In this document: one piece after another, positions 1-9,050 of the stretch
How the letters are laid out: every line of letters starts with the position of its first letter
Numbering within the stretch: position 1 is the first letter of the stretch
NCBI RefSeq assembly: GCF_003268885.1
Contig: NZ_QLSX01000010.1
Span: 88,020-152,019, forward strand
DNA: 64,000 nucleotides
Direction of reading: 5' to 3'
Source of the DNA: Onishia taeanensis
Lineage (GTDB): Bacteria; Pseudomonadota; Gammaproteobacteria; Pseudomonadales; Halomonadaceae
Notes under the pieces: generated by a model
What the model was told of the DNA's origin: nothing
Seen by the model: only the letters and a program-made list of their open reading frames with translations
Database searches by the model: none
Program-made: the position numbers and the translations under genes

Positions 1-2142
1 AGTGCCACCGGCACGCTCACCTACACCGTCAGTGACGGCACCGCCACCGATACCGCGACGGTGACCCTGACCGTTAACGGCGTGAACGACGCCCCAGCGT
101 CATCGGATTCCCAATTTACGGTTCAGGAAGATACAGCCTATACGCTAGATCTCGATGATTTCGGGCATTACACCGATATTGAAGGCGATGCCTTGGCGGC
201 CATCGAAATCACTTCGCTTCCGGAAAATGGCGTACTGGAGCTATCGGGGGAGCAGGTGTCTGCGGGTGACACCATTGCTATCTCCGCTATTGAGGCCGGC
301 GATCTCGTATTCGTGCCCGACACGAATACGGATGAAGATGGTGCCTTTGGATTCCGCGTCCAGGATGCCGCCGGTGACTGGTCGCAGAGCACTTATCAGG
401 CCGCGGTAGTGGTAGAGGCGATTGCCGATACACCTGAGGTTGCCATCCAGCTCGGCGCCCCTTCGGAGCTCAAGGATACGCTTCAGTATGAGAGCAAGTC
501 TCTGACCTTCGATGCTAAGCTCGGCGACGATAAGGGTGATGGCAACATCGATGGCAACTCCAGTAACTACGAGGAAAGTGTCTCCCAGACACTGAGCTTC
601 GGCCCGCAATATGCGGGACAGACGGTATCCCTGACACTGGATGTCGATATTCAGGGTACCTGGAACCAGGGATGGGGAGTTACCGATGATTATTGGCAGG
701 TGCTGTCAGGTGATGAGGTGCTCGAGACATTCAAATATGGTTCACCTTTGAACGAGGACGTGTCAGGGAATGTCATCACCAACATAGCCGTGGTACTTGA
801 TGAAAACGGTGAAGTGGAACTGTCGTTCCGAGCCTCTACCACTGAGAAAAGCGAAACGGTCACCATCAATGGGGCAACCGGCGAGGTGGCCGGCACTACC
901 TATGAGGTCGTCACAGGATATGAATATTCCATCGATGTCTCGGCGGCGCTTCAGGATCGCGATGGCTCCGAGAGCCTGAGCCTGTTGATCGAAGGGGTGC
1001 CGGAGGGCGCGACGCTTAGCCAAGGAACAGACAACGGCGATGGTACCTGGACGCTGTCGGTGGCGCCCGGAGAACAAGACTTTGCGACCAACCTTACAAT
1101 GACAACACCCGCTAATGTGAATGGTGGCTTTACGCTTACTGTTAAGGCGACGGCGACAGAGGCGTCTGGAGGCGACTTGGCCGTGAATACGGCGATGGCA
1201 GTCGCATCTGCTTATGAGCCAGGAAGCCCGAGTCTCGACGCGCCGTCAGCCGAACCGATCATTGCCGGTTACCACGGCTATGTCTCCGGCCAAGGTAATG
1301 GTAACAATACCGGCACCTATGCCAATAACAATGGCTTGAAGGAGACCTCGGCTTCCAATGCTGAAGCGATAGTCAGTGCCGATGGCTTTTACTCGGTGGA
1401 ACGAAACGGCAATCCGCATTCAGAAACCAGCGATAGAATTGATCCAACCGAAGCACTTGTCCTTGAGCTGGGCCAAGCGGTAAACAGTGTGACCTTCGAA
1501 GTTCAGGGGAATGTTGGCGAGGCTCAGTGGTCTGTATTTGCCGCTAATGGCGATCGCCTTGGGGGGGGCAGCGCTCTCGGTGAGCCTAATAGTGAAGGCT
1601 TCCTGACGGTCTCCTACGATATGCCTTTTAGCTATATTGCCCTGGATGGTGGTGATGATTCTGCCTTCGCGGTCAAGCCAATCGGTGTCGGCATTGCGGG
1701 CACAGCCTCGGATGACACACTGAATGGGTCGGCGGGAGACGATACGCTGATCGGCGGTGAGGGAGACGACATCCTCTATGGCCAGGAAGGTGCTGATGTC
1801 TTTGCTTGGCAACTCGGTGACGAAGGGCAACCCGGCAACCCGGCCCAGGATACTGTGAAGGACTTTTCGCTTGCCGAAGGGGATTCCCTCGATCTTGCCG
1901 AGCTGCTGGTCGACGAGCAACCTGGCTCAATTGATGACTATTTGCATGCCGCACCCAGCGCCAGTGGCGGCGACACCATCCTGCATGTCAGTACTGGCGG
2001 AGGTTTTGCTGGCGATTATGCCAACAATTCGGGGCAGGAAAATCAGACGATTACCCTGGAGGGGGTGTCGATGGGTGATCAATCGTCACAGGAATTTATC
2101 AACGATCTGATTAATAATGGCAACCTGAATATTGATCAATGA
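1..2142 (+). CDS. C-terminal part of giant RTX/VCBS-type adhesin (5' end outside window)
   Basis: The frame is open from base 1, so this is the last ~713 residues of a larger protein. It begins inside a VCBS/cadherin-like repeat (ending VNGVNDAP), continues with beta-rich Ig-like segments, and near the C-terminus has calcium-binding nonapeptides of the GGxGxDxLx type (GSAGDDTLIGGEGDDILYG). It ends in a type I secretion target region (DTVKDFSLAEGDSLDLAELL). This layout is that of LapA-like adhesins exported by an ABC/MFP/TolC machine and anchored at the cell surface. The convergent neighbours lapD and lapG encode the system that retains or releases such adhesins, which supports the assignment. 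The N-terminal retention module and LapG cleavage site would lie upstream of the window and cannot be checked here. Confidence 0.85.
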   Translation, partial: SATGTLTYTVSDGTATDTATVTLTVNGVNDAPASSDSQFTVQEDTAYTLDLDDFGHYTDIEGDALAAIEITSLPENGVLELSGEQVSAGDTIAISAIEAGDLVFVPDTNTDEDGAFGFRVQDAAGDWSQSTYQAAVVVEAIADTPEVAIQLGAPSELKDTLQYESKSLTFDAKLGDDKGDGNIDGNSSNYEESVSQTLSFGPQYAGQTVSLTLDVDIQGTWNQGWGVTDDYWQVLSGDEVLETFKYGSPLNEDVSGNVITNIAVVLDENGEVELSFRASTTEKSETVTINGATGEVAGTTYEVVTGYEYSIDVSAALQDRDGSESLSLLIEGVPEGATLSQGTDNGDGTWTLSVAPGEQDFATNLTMTTPANVNGGFTLTVKATATEASGGDLAVNTAMAVASAYEPGSPSLDAPSAEPIIAGYHGYVSGQGNGNNTGTYANNNGLKETSASNAEAIVSADGFYSVERNGNPHSETSDRIDPTEALVLELGQAVNSVTFEVQGNVGEAQWSVFAANGDRLGGGSALGEPNSEGFLTVSYDMPFSYIALDGGDDSAFAVKPIGVGIAGTASDDTLNGSAGDDTLIGGEGDDILYGQEGADVFAWQLGDEGQPGNPAQDTVKDFSLAEGDSLDLAELLVDEQPGSIDDYLHAAPSASGGDTILHVSTGGGFAGDYANNSGQENQTITLEGVSMGDQSSQEFINDLINNGNLNIDQ

Positions 2143-2202
2143 TGGGTCTGTGGCGATATCGCAAGCCCGTGTCAGGGATGAAACGTCTCGCGAGGAGGCA
2201 GT

Positions 2203-2535
2203 GTGTACATCAAACGCAATAAGGCGGGAGATATCGAGCAGGTCAGCCGCGTAGCGACAGACGAGTGTCGGGAGCGAATCGATGTTGACGACCCCGAACT
2301 GGATGTCTTTCTGGGACGAGAAGACAATGAAAGCGGGGCCAGGCTCGCCCAGTCGGATTTGGGTCTGGTTCGCGTGATTGAGGACCTGGTCGATGTGCTC
2401 ATCGAACGCAACTTGATCAGCTTCACCGACCTACCAGAGCCTGCGCGGGAAAAATTGATGACTCGCCAGACTCTACGTCAGCGTCGTAACAGCGTGAGTC
2501 TGTTAAGCGAGCAAGACGAGGAAGAGTCAATTTAG
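2203..2535 (+). CDS. Small conserved protein of unknown function downstream of the adhesin gene
   Basis: 110 residues, soluble and acidic, no signal peptide or membrane segment. The start is GTG at 2203, preceded by a purine-rich ribosome binding site (GAGGAG at 2191-2197); no ATG fits better. The C-terminal half carries a helix with basic residues (AREKLMTRQTLRQRR) and ends in an acidic tail. Similar short proteins are found in pseudomonads, sometimes under the label 'tryptophan synthase subunit beta-like', but nothing in it resembles TrpB and that label should not be used. It lies 60 bp after the adhesin in the same direction and before a strong hairpin, so it is probably the last gene of the adhesin transcript. 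Confidence 0.7.
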   Translation: MYIKRNKAGDIEQVSRVATDECRERIDVDDPELDVFLGREDNESGARLAQSDLGLVRVIEDLVDVLIERNLISFTDLPEPAREKLMTRQTLRQRRNSVSLLSEQDEEESI

Positions 2536-2578
2536 GTCCCAACTTAGTTCAATGCGGTCCCGTTGTTGCTTGAACCTC

Positions 2579-2613
2579 ATAAGCCGGATTTGCCATTGGC
2601 CAATCCGGCTTAT
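2579..2613. terminator. Bidirectional hairpin between convergent genes
   Basis: A perfect 12-bp inverted repeat (ATAAGCCGGATT at 2579-2590, complement at 2602-2613) with an 11-nt loop sits between the convergent small gene and lapD. It probably ends both transcripts; T-runs are weak on both sides. Confidence 0.7.
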
Positions 2614-2663
2614 TCGTGACTGCCTGTATCGTGACTTTGCGCGGTACGGCTTTGCGTATTGCA

Positions 2664-4568
2664 TTAATCCTTGATCTTGATTGCTGTTCCCGTTACACCA
2701 TCCATGCCGATCTCAAGGAGCACTCGATGCTCGCCAGGCGTTGATACGCCCTCGGCGATAGCCAGGATGCCCAGCGAGTGACTGAGGGTGGCCATGCCGC
2801 GAAGCAGGGTCTGTTGGGCCGGTTGATGGTCAACCCCTTTAGTAAGTGAGGTATCGAACTTCAAGTAGCTAAGACCACTGTCCTGCAGATCGGCTAGGCG
2901 AGTAAATTGCTGTCCGACGTGCTCAAGACCAATACGGCATTCGAAACGGCGCAGGTCACGGCAAAGTGACTTGAAGTCCTCCATATGATGGACGGCCACC
3001 GATTCGGGTAACTCCAGCCATAAACGCTTTGCCTCTCGAGGGTAGGCCGTCAGCAGTTCGCTCAACCGCTGTCGGAAACCGGTACTTGAAATGGCCCTTG
3101 AAGAGAGGTTGAGTGCCAGAGGGGTCTCTTCCTTTTCAAGACAATGGAGAGCACTAGTGATGCTGGCCAGATCCAGGGCGTCATCCATCCCGAACCGCGA
3201 GATCCAGCCAAGATAAACGCCTGCTGGTTGCCACTCGCCTCCCAACCATAGTCGTGACGGGCATTCCTCGTGTAACAAGTTGCCTTCGGCATCCATGACA
3301 GGGTAACGAGCCAACTGGACGCCATGAGTGAGTGCAGCATCCAGGGCGCTGCGCCATTCAGCGTGGGTGCTAAACAGCAGGTGGCTCGCTTTCTGGTCGG
3401 TCACGCAAACCGTTCTGCCGCCACGAAGCTCAGCCTTGGCGAGTTCACCATCAAGCTGACTCAGCAGCACGTCACGGGGTTCGTGGCGCGAAAAGCCCAC
3501 AATGCCAATGGGAAGGTTGAGGAGCACCGGTTGGCGATCGGCAATCGGATGCAGGCGTCGTTTGAGCTGATCTGAAACATCATCAGGTGACAGGCCATTG
3601 GGCAGCAGCAGCGCAAAATCACTGCCATTGAGCCGCCCCGCCTGGCTTCCCGGATATTCCAGGGCAAACTGTTGGAGTGTGATGGCCAGGTCATGGAGGA
3701 AGCGGTCGGTCTCGGGACGTCCCATTCCATCATTGAGGCCTTCAAGGTCGGTGACGCGTACTATGGCTAAGCAGCCATGATGGAACTCTTCGTCGTTTTC
3801 CAGCACATATTCCAGACGCGTCATGAAGTAAGAACGGTTGGCAATGCCAGTGGGTTCATCCTGTTGTAGCTTGCGCCGTAATTCTTCGAGCTGACCGCTT
3901 TCACGGGTCAGCATCTGACGTACGCTGCCAGACAGCCTGTTCATGGCCATGACAAGATCGCGCAATTCCCGCGTCTTGGGTTCTGGAGAGATGGTGAAGC
4001 GCCGATTGCCGATGTCGTTGGCCTGGGCAATAACCGCCGTCAACGGGCGTTGGATGCGACGTACGATCAGCCAGGCGATCAGGGCGCTGATTAGCGCGGC
4101 GAGGGCAAACCACATCACCAGCCTCTGGCTGCTTTGCCACAGGGAGCGATAAGCATAGCTATGTTGGCTTTCGATTGTCAGGGTCCCGTATTGGCGCCAG
4201 CCGTCCTGCACTACGGCATGGCCGGCTGGAACGGAGATGCGGGCCAGTTCGACAAACCAGGCGGGGACATCGCCAATGAACGTCGGGGCCTCACGACGCA
4301 GGATGAGTTCGCCACTGGGATCCCGCAATTCGATGCGTCGATAGTGGCCGGTATCGAACTGGGCGGCCAGCAGGAGCTCGATGGTGACGGGGTCCTTGTC
4401 AAGCTGGCTCATGGACAAGGCGAGGGCATTGGCGTTGTCGGCGTTCTTGATGCGCACTTCCTGCTCGATGTAATGCCGACTCGTGGACAAGCCCACGATC
4501 AGGCTGCCGCCGAAAGCGAGTAACAGTACCGTCGCGATGGCGAGCCATAGCTGCTTGATTAGAGACAT
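2664..4568 (-). CDS. lapD: LapD-like inner-membrane c-di-GMP receptor
   Basis: 634 residues. An N-terminal membrane helix (about 5-27) is followed by a periplasmic LapD/MoxY-type domain (28-150), a second membrane helix (about 152-170), a HAMP linker, a GGDEF-like domain (about 235-385) and an EAL-like domain (about 400-634). Both catalytic motifs are degenerate: the GGDEF site reads NGSDF and the EAL position reads EEC. In the family this means c-di-GMP is bound by the EAL-like domain without being made or broken down, and the periplasmic domain then sequesters the protease LapG. The N-terminus (MSLIKQLW) resembles Pseudomonas LapD. lapG lies 43 bp upstream in the same direction, so the two are probably co-transcribed. 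Confidence 0.92.
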   Translation of the reverse strand: MSLIKQLWLAIATVLLLAFGGSLIVGLSTSRHYIEQEVRIKNADNANALALSMSQLDKDPVTIELLLAAQFDTGHYRRIELRDPSGELILRREAPTFIGDVPAWFVELARISVPAGHAVVQDGWRQYGTLTIESQHSYAYRSLWQSSQRLVMWFALAALISALIAWLIVRRIQRPLTAVIAQANDIGNRRFTISPEPKTRELRDLVMAMNRLSGSVRQMLTRESGQLEELRRKLQQDEPTGIANRSYFMTRLEYVLENDEEFHHGCLAIVRVTDLEGLNDGMGRPETDRFLHDLAITLQQFALEYPGSQAGRLNGSDFALLLPNGLSPDDVSDQLKRRLHPIADRQPVLLNLPIGIVGFSRHEPRDVLLSQLDGELAKAELRGGRTVCVTDQKASHLLFSTHAEWRSALDAALTHGVQLARYPVMDAEGNLLHEECPSRLWLGGEWQPAGVYLGWISRFGMDDALDLASITSALHCLEKEETPLALNLSSRAISSTGFRQRLSELLTAYPREAKRLWLELPESVAVHHMEDFKSLCRDLRRFECRIGLEHVGQQFTRLADLQDSGLSYLKFDTSLTKGVDHQPAQQTLLRGMATLSHSLGILAIAEGVSTPGEHRVLLEIGMDGVTGTAIKIKD

Positions 4569-4611
4569 CCCGAGCCTCCCCTGTGCCGCCCGAAGGCGTT
4601 GCTGTCGATCA

Positions 4612-5319
4612 TCATCCTAGAAATCCTTGTTCTCGCATCCTTGCCAGTACGTTGCGCCAGCGTGATAGCCGCTGGACGGGGTCGGCTCGCGAGCGGCTGG
4701 AGCCGCCTGCCCAAAGGCCGTCGCTATTGAAGCTGAACACGGGGGTGAGATCGAGCCGCTCGCTAGCCGGCCGGATGGTCTCCACCAGATTGTCCAATAC
4801 GAGAGGTTCCGCGCCGGGCAAGCGGTAGTACCCCAGCACCATATGCGCCTGAGAAAGCCCGCCGCGCCCAAGACTTGCGCGCACGTATATCAGCCTGAGC
4901 CGCTCAATGGGCACGCCCAGCTGCATGAGGCTTATATACTTGGCGATCGTAAAGTCTTCGCAGTCACCTTTGCCCCTTCCCAGCGTTTCCAACGGTGTGG
5001 CCCAGTAATCCTCCTGTTGCCAGATGGCGCGATCATCAAGCCAGCGGATGCGCTGATTGAAGAAATCGTTGACCCCCGCCAGCTGCTCGGCGATGCCGAG
5101 TGGCTTAAGGCGCTCGAGCAATGCAAGCCAGGCGTTCAGGGCAGCCGTGCCCTCGGTGCCGTAGCGAGACTGCATGACCTGGCGTAATCGCGAGGGATCG
5201 AGCGCTGCGCCGACCGGCGACGACAGACCCAGGCAGGCACCCGCCAATAAACCTCCCAACCCCATCAGCAGCTGACGTCGCTGACGGCGAAAGGTAGGGC
5301 TGGCAAGTGGTCGAGCCAT
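4612..5319 (-). CDS. lapG: LapG periplasmic cysteine protease (adhesin-releasing)
   Basis: 235 residues of the bacterial transglutaminase-like cysteine protease family (DUF920). An arginine-rich N-terminus followed by a hydrophobic stretch (residues 18-39) serves as export signal. The catalytic triad is visible: Cys120 in GKGDCEDF, His159 in QAHMVLGYY and Asp176 in LVLDNL. Glu121/Asp122 next to the cysteine match the calcium-binding acidic residues known in LapG. The enzyme cuts LapA-like adhesins near their N-terminus after a di-alanine, releasing them when c-di-GMP falls and LapD lets go. The likely substrate is the adhesin that ends at 2142. Confidence 0.93.
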   Translation of the reverse strand: MARPLASPTFRRQRRQLLMGLGGLLAGACLGLSSPVGAALDPSRLRQVMQSRYGTEGTAALNAWLALLERLKPLGIAEQLAGVNDFFNQRIRWLDDRAIWQQEDYWATPLETLGRGKGDCEDFTIAKYISLMQLGVPIERLRLIYVRASLGRGGLSQAHMVLGYYRLPGAEPLVLDNLVETIRPASERLDLTPVFSFNSDGLWAGGSSRSRADPVQRLSRWRNVLARMREQGFLG

Positions 5320-5377
5320 CGACGATTTCCTGCCCGAAGGGCCTAAAGGAGAGATGTTTTAAGGCCAAGTGAATATA

Positions 5378-6598
5378 TCAGGCCTTGCCTGGCCCCTGCC
5401 AGATACGTAACCGACCGATCCAAGGCAAGCCGGCGGCATGCTTTCGCAGGCTATCGGCCGCCTCGTCGAGGTTAACTTCGGGCTGCAACTGCTGCACGTA
5501 GAGGGACACGTCGATGCGCTGGTCCAGATAGTGAAGGTCCAGGGTCAAGCAGGATTCCCAGGCGGCGAGTCCGGACCAGGCCTTGGCGAGTTCGGTCTCC
5601 ACTTCCTCACGCAGCGGCAGCGCATGAAGAGGGCTCTGTGGTGGTGCGTGCTGATCGTCTTCGGGGTCGATGTGGAACGTCACATCGCTAAGGTCTGGAA
5701 ATGAATGATGCAGTTGTCGGCAGACTTCATTGCCGACTTCATGGGCTTCCGAGACGGTGACTCGGGGGTGTACCACTAGGTGCAGGTCGAGCAATATCTG
5801 GCCGCCGACGGTGCGAGTGCGCAGGTCGTGCACGCCGCGAACGCCTGGGACCTGTTCGGCGGTTTCTCGCATGCGTTGCTGGTCGGACGCGGGGAGCGCG
5901 GTGTCGATCAGCTCCTGGCTCGCTTCCCACAAGAGCGAGCCGCCTATCTTACCGACCATGATGGCGACCACCACAGCCGCTGCGCCATCCAGCCAGCCGG
6001 CCCCGAGCTGAGCGCCAAGCAGGCCAACCAGCACCACCACGGTGGATAGCGCATCGGAGCGCGAGTGCCAGGCATTGGCCTCGAGAAGTTTGGAGCCTAC
6101 CTGCTTGGCGATCTTCATCGTGTAACGATAGATCCACTCCTTGGCGAGCAGAGCCACCACGGCGATGCCGATCGCCCAGGGCCCAGGCGCCAGAACCGGC
6201 GTGCCGCTGAAAAGCCGCTCAAGGCTGGCCCAGGCGATGGCACCGGCAACGAAGATCAAGATGCTGCCGAGCCACAGTGTCGCCAGCGTTTCGATGCGAC
6301 CGTGGCCGTAGGGGTGACCGCTATCGGGCGCTTGACGACCGAAGTGGGTGGCGCCGATCACGAAGATGTCGGTGAGGATGTCTGAGAAGGAATGAATGCC
6401 ATCGGCCACCAGGGCCGCCGAGCCGACCATCAGCCCTGCCACCAGCTTGAACATGCCCACCACGAAGTCGATGCCTGCACCAATCAGGGTGACCCGATGT
6501 GCGGCCCGTGTGTTGGCAGCGTGGTGATCAGCCTGGTTCTTGGCCGTGCTGTCGATAGCGTGATCGCCAGCCGAAGTGGGGGAGTGGGGGTGAGCCAT
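5378..6598 (-). CDS. Cation diffusion facilitator (CDF) family metal efflux protein
   Basis: 406 residues from the ATG at 6598, chosen because GAGG lies 10-13 bases upstream; an in-frame Met nine codons earlier lacks such a site. A His-rich N-terminal tail precedes the family core with six membrane segments (about 35-220). The metal-site motifs are seen as DGIHSFSD in helix II and HSRSD in helix V. A cytoplasmic dimerisation domain follows (HDLRTRTVGGQILLDLHL). CDF proteins exchange Zn2+, Fe2+ or related divalent ions for protons. The protein is longer than E. coli FieF (about 300) because of an extra C-terminal domain of ~100 residues. The metal specificity cannot be read from sequence. Confidence 0.85.
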   Translation of the reverse strand: MAHPHSPTSAGDHAIDSTAKNQADHHAANTRAAHRVTLIGAGIDFVVGMFKLVAGLMVGSAALVADGIHSFSDILTDIFVIGATHFGRQAPDSGHPYGHGRIETLATLWLGSILIFVAGAIAWASLERLFSGTPVLAPGPWAIGIAVVALLAKEWIYRYTMKIAKQVGSKLLEANAWHSRSDALSTVVVLVGLLGAQLGAGWLDGAAAVVVAIMVGKIGGSLLWEASQELIDTALPASDQQRMRETAEQVPGVRGVHDLRTRTVGGQILLDLHLVVHPRVTVSEAHEVGNEVCRQLHHSFPDLSDVTFHIDPEDDQHAPPQSPLHALPLREEVETELAKAWSGLAAWESCLTLDLHYLDQRIDVSLYVQQLQPEVNLDEAADSLRKHAAGLPWIGRLRIWQGPGKA

Positions 6599-6636
6599 AG
6601 GGATTACCTCAAACGGATGGCCCATCGCGATGGAGC

Positions 6637-6720
6637 CGGTGGCTGAGAGTGTGGTCGAAAGTGTGGCCTAGAGTGTGGCTTAGGGTGTGGCAAAGAGTGT
6701 AGCTGAGAACGCGGTCGTGC
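6637..6720. repeat. 12-bp tandem repeat array (consensus GTGTGGCTNAGA)
   Basis: Seven consecutive 12-mers in exact register (6637, 6649, 6661, 6673, 6685, 6697, 6709) share GTGTGG at their start; the outer units are degenerate. The array lies between the CDF start and the acyltransferase stop. No gene is supported there, although the minus strand happens to be open through the repeat. Confidence 0.75.
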
Positions 6721-6802
6721 CCGGCATTGGGCGGTGCCTGGGCAGTGGGCACCGCCCAGGCGATAGGGCGTAGGCGGGCCCTATCGTGCGGGCTTGTCGT
6801 AG

Positions 6803-7963
6803 CTAGAGTCGACCGGCGCGGTTGAGTACGGGGTTGGCGTATTGGGCAAGCCACCAGTCACGTAGGTGAGTGGGAACCTCTGCCAGTCGGGCATGAAAAC
6901 GCTGGCGATCAATGTCGGTGACCTCGGTCAGGTCGACGAGATCTGGCGCCAGTCCGCTGGCTTCGAGGGCCAGTTGGTGACTCGGGAAGAGATGATAGCC
7001 TTTCATGACTTGCTGATCGATCTCTTGGGCAACTGCCTCAGGACTTTCAAAATCCGCTGACAGTGGCGTGCCGAAGGTCAGCTTGATGCGTCCCTTGGCG
7101 CCGGTGATGCCGGCGACGATGGAGCGAATGTCCTCGAACTCGATCTTCTGGTAAGCGCCCTCGGTATGCATGGCATAGAGCTCACGGGCCTTTTGCAGGT
7201 CGCAGGGGTCATACTCGTAGCTGATCGACACCGGCACCATGCGTAGCTCGCGGATGATATCGCCGAGCTTTGCCTGCTTGTCGGCCTGGCGCCCTGACAT
7301 GGTCAGCATCTTGATGATCGCCGGGTCGGCGCGGTCGATGCCGTCCTTGGCGCGGCCTTCGCGCTGTGCCATCCAGATCGAATGATTATCCTCGCCAATC
7401 GAGTGGCGGATATAGCTTGAAAGTAGCTGATATGCCGCCAGCATGGCGCGCTTGCCCTTGGCCGAGCGCGGCACGATGAAGCTCTTGTTGAGGCGCATGA
7501 GATCCGACACATAGGGCTTCTGAAGCAGGTTGTCACCGATGGCGATGCGTACCGTGCTGCGGCCAGCCTGATAGAGCGCGTAGTTGACGAAGGCCGGGTC
7601 GAGGGCGATATCGCGATGATTGCCGATGAACAGATAGGCCTGGTCATCCTCCAGACGATCGAGGCCTTCCACCTCGAAAGTGTCGGTCGTGGTACGGATC
7701 ATGCGCTGCATGTAGCTGGCGATGCGCATCTGAAAGTCATACACGCTATTCACCCCGCGCATTTCGCGGCGGATGGCGAAGCTGGCGATGGTGCGCGCCA
7801 AGCGTGGCGCCAGCCGAGCGAGTCTTGGAAGCTTGAACTGGGTCAGGGCATCGAGCAGCTCAGCATTATTGGCCAGCCGTACGATGACCTCGGCCACCTC
7901 ATCGTCCTTGTAGGGGCGAATATCGGCGAAGGGGTCGTTTGTTGTGGCGGAATTTGTGGTCAC
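6803..7963 (-). CDS. 1-acyl-glycerol-3-phosphate acyltransferase-like protein (PlsC/PlsB superfamily)
   Basis: 386 residues. The acyltransferase block I appears as GNHRDIALD (residues 114-122), followed by a block with the phosphate-binding arginine (SFIVPRSAKGKRAM) and an EGRAKDG motif (about 205) typical of glycerolipid acyltransferases. The spacing in block I is H-x5-D, one residue longer than the textbook H-x4-D; this variant occurs in a soluble subfamily. There is no clear membrane helix. The start is GTG at 7963 with little ribosome binding site, so it is uncertain. It probably transfers acyl chains onto glycerol phosphates; the exact acceptor is unknown. It is monocistronic or co-transcribed with rdgC upstream. 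Confidence 0.75.
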   Translation of the reverse strand: MTTNSATTNDPFADIRPYKDDEVAEVIVRLANNAELLDALTQFKLPRLARLAPRLARTIASFAIRREMRGVNSVYDFQMRIASYMQRMIRTTTDTFEVEGLDRLEDDQAYLFIGNHRDIALDPAFVNYALYQAGRSTVRIAIGDNLLQKPYVSDLMRLNKSFIVPRSAKGKRAMLAAYQLLSSYIRHSIGEDNHSIWMAQREGRAKDGIDRADPAIIKMLTMSGRQADKQAKLGDIIRELRMVPVSISYEYDPCDLQKARELYAMHTEGAYQKIEFEDIRSIVAGITGAKGRIKLTFGTPLSADFESPEAVAQEIDQQVMKGYHLFPSHQLALEASGLAPDLVDLTEVTDIDRQRFHARLAEVPTHLRDWWLAQYANPVLNRAGRL

Positions 7964-8012
7964 GATGAAGAAATCACGAGGTTGAAGACTAAAAAGAGGT
8001 AAAGGGCGCCGA

Positions 8013-8936
8013 TCATGGGCTGGGCGCAGCCGAGGCTTCGCCGTCCAACCAGCCGATCAGTCGTTCCACGACCTCGGCCAGCGTCTGTGCCATCAGCACG
8101 AAGTCGGCTTCCATGCGCAGTATGGCGTCATCGCCGTCATTGGCTTGGTTAGCCTCATCGAGCAGCGCATCGGAAAAACGCAGAGATTTGAGCGCGAGGT
8201 CGTCGTGCAGGACCAGGGATAGCTGCCCTTCGACCTCGAGTGCCAGCTTGTGGGCTTGGCGTCCGCCTTCGAGTAGGGTCTGGATCTCGTCGCTGTCCAG
8301 ATCCACGGCCCGGGCGCGCAGCACGCCATCATCTCCCTGAGCCTTGAGCTCGACCTGGTCGCCGAGTAAAAGGCCAGTCGGGCGACTGTCCGCTTCCTTG
8401 AGCCATGCGGTCATGGCGCGAATCGGCAAGGCTTGGGTCGCAAGCGGAGTCACCTTGAGGCTGCCCAGCGTCTGGCGCAGCAGGTCGAGAATTTCCTCGG
8501 CGCGGGCACGGCTGCTGGCGTTGACGGCGATCAGGTCGCGGCGCGTGTCCCACCACAGGTCGACCTTCTGACTCTTGATGAAGGCGCGCGGCAGCAGTTC
8601 TTCGTAGACCTGTTCCTTGATCGCCTGCTTTTCCTTGCGTGGCAGTGGACGGCCTTCGGCGGCCTCCCGGTCGGCGCAGCGCTCCTCGACTTCTTCTCGC
8701 ACCACGCTTGCCGGCAGCACGCGCTCCTGACGCAGTGCCGACAGCAGGCGGTGCCCCTGGATCTCATGGAGGTGGCGTTCACTGCCACGGCCGCCTGGCG
8801 TCCGCCAGCCCAGCCGCGTGGCTTCGCTACCTCCCAGCGGGCGGAAGGCCTGTTCGGCGAGCTGGTCGTCCAGGTCGTCGTGGGCGATCTGCGGTGCGTC
8901 ATGCAGGCGATAGAGATGCAGGTGCTTAAACCACAT
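8013..8936 (-). CDS. rdgC: Recombination-associated protein RdgC
   Basis: 307 residues from ATG at 8936, giving the canonical RdgC start MWFKHLHLYRL; an upstream in-frame Met adds 13 residues not found in the family. RdgC forms a ring-shaped dimer around double-stranded DNA and limits RecA loading. Family hallmarks seen are the N-terminal WFK, LLPRAFIKSQ in the middle and the conserved LRQTLGSLKVTPL segment. Length matches E. coli RdgC (303). Confidence 0.93.
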   Translation of the reverse strand: MWFKHLHLYRLHDAPQIAHDDLDDQLAEQAFRPLGGSEATRLGWRTPGGRGSERHLHEIQGHRLLSALRQERVLPASVVREEVEERCADREAAEGRPLPRKEKQAIKEQVYEELLPRAFIKSQKVDLWWDTRRDLIAVNASSRARAEEILDLLRQTLGSLKVTPLATQALPIRAMTAWLKEADSRPTGLLLGDQVELKAQGDDGVLRARAVDLDSDEIQTLLEGGRQAHKLALEVEGQLSLVLHDDLALKSLRFSDALLDEANQANDGDDAILRMEADFVLMAQTLAEVVERLIGWLDGEASAAPSP

Positions 8937-9050
8937 GGCAAGTCTCTGACAAAAAAGGAGCAACATTATGGCCAAAGGGGGCCTTCGGTGCCAGCTCTGG
9001 GCTGGCGATGCGCATGTCGTTCTGGCGCATGCGCACCTTCTGGCCAGGCC

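Noticed and set aside
6609-6854. Minus-strand 81-codon frame across the 12-bp repeats
   Set aside because: Open only because the repeat period is a multiple of three; composition is not protein-like.
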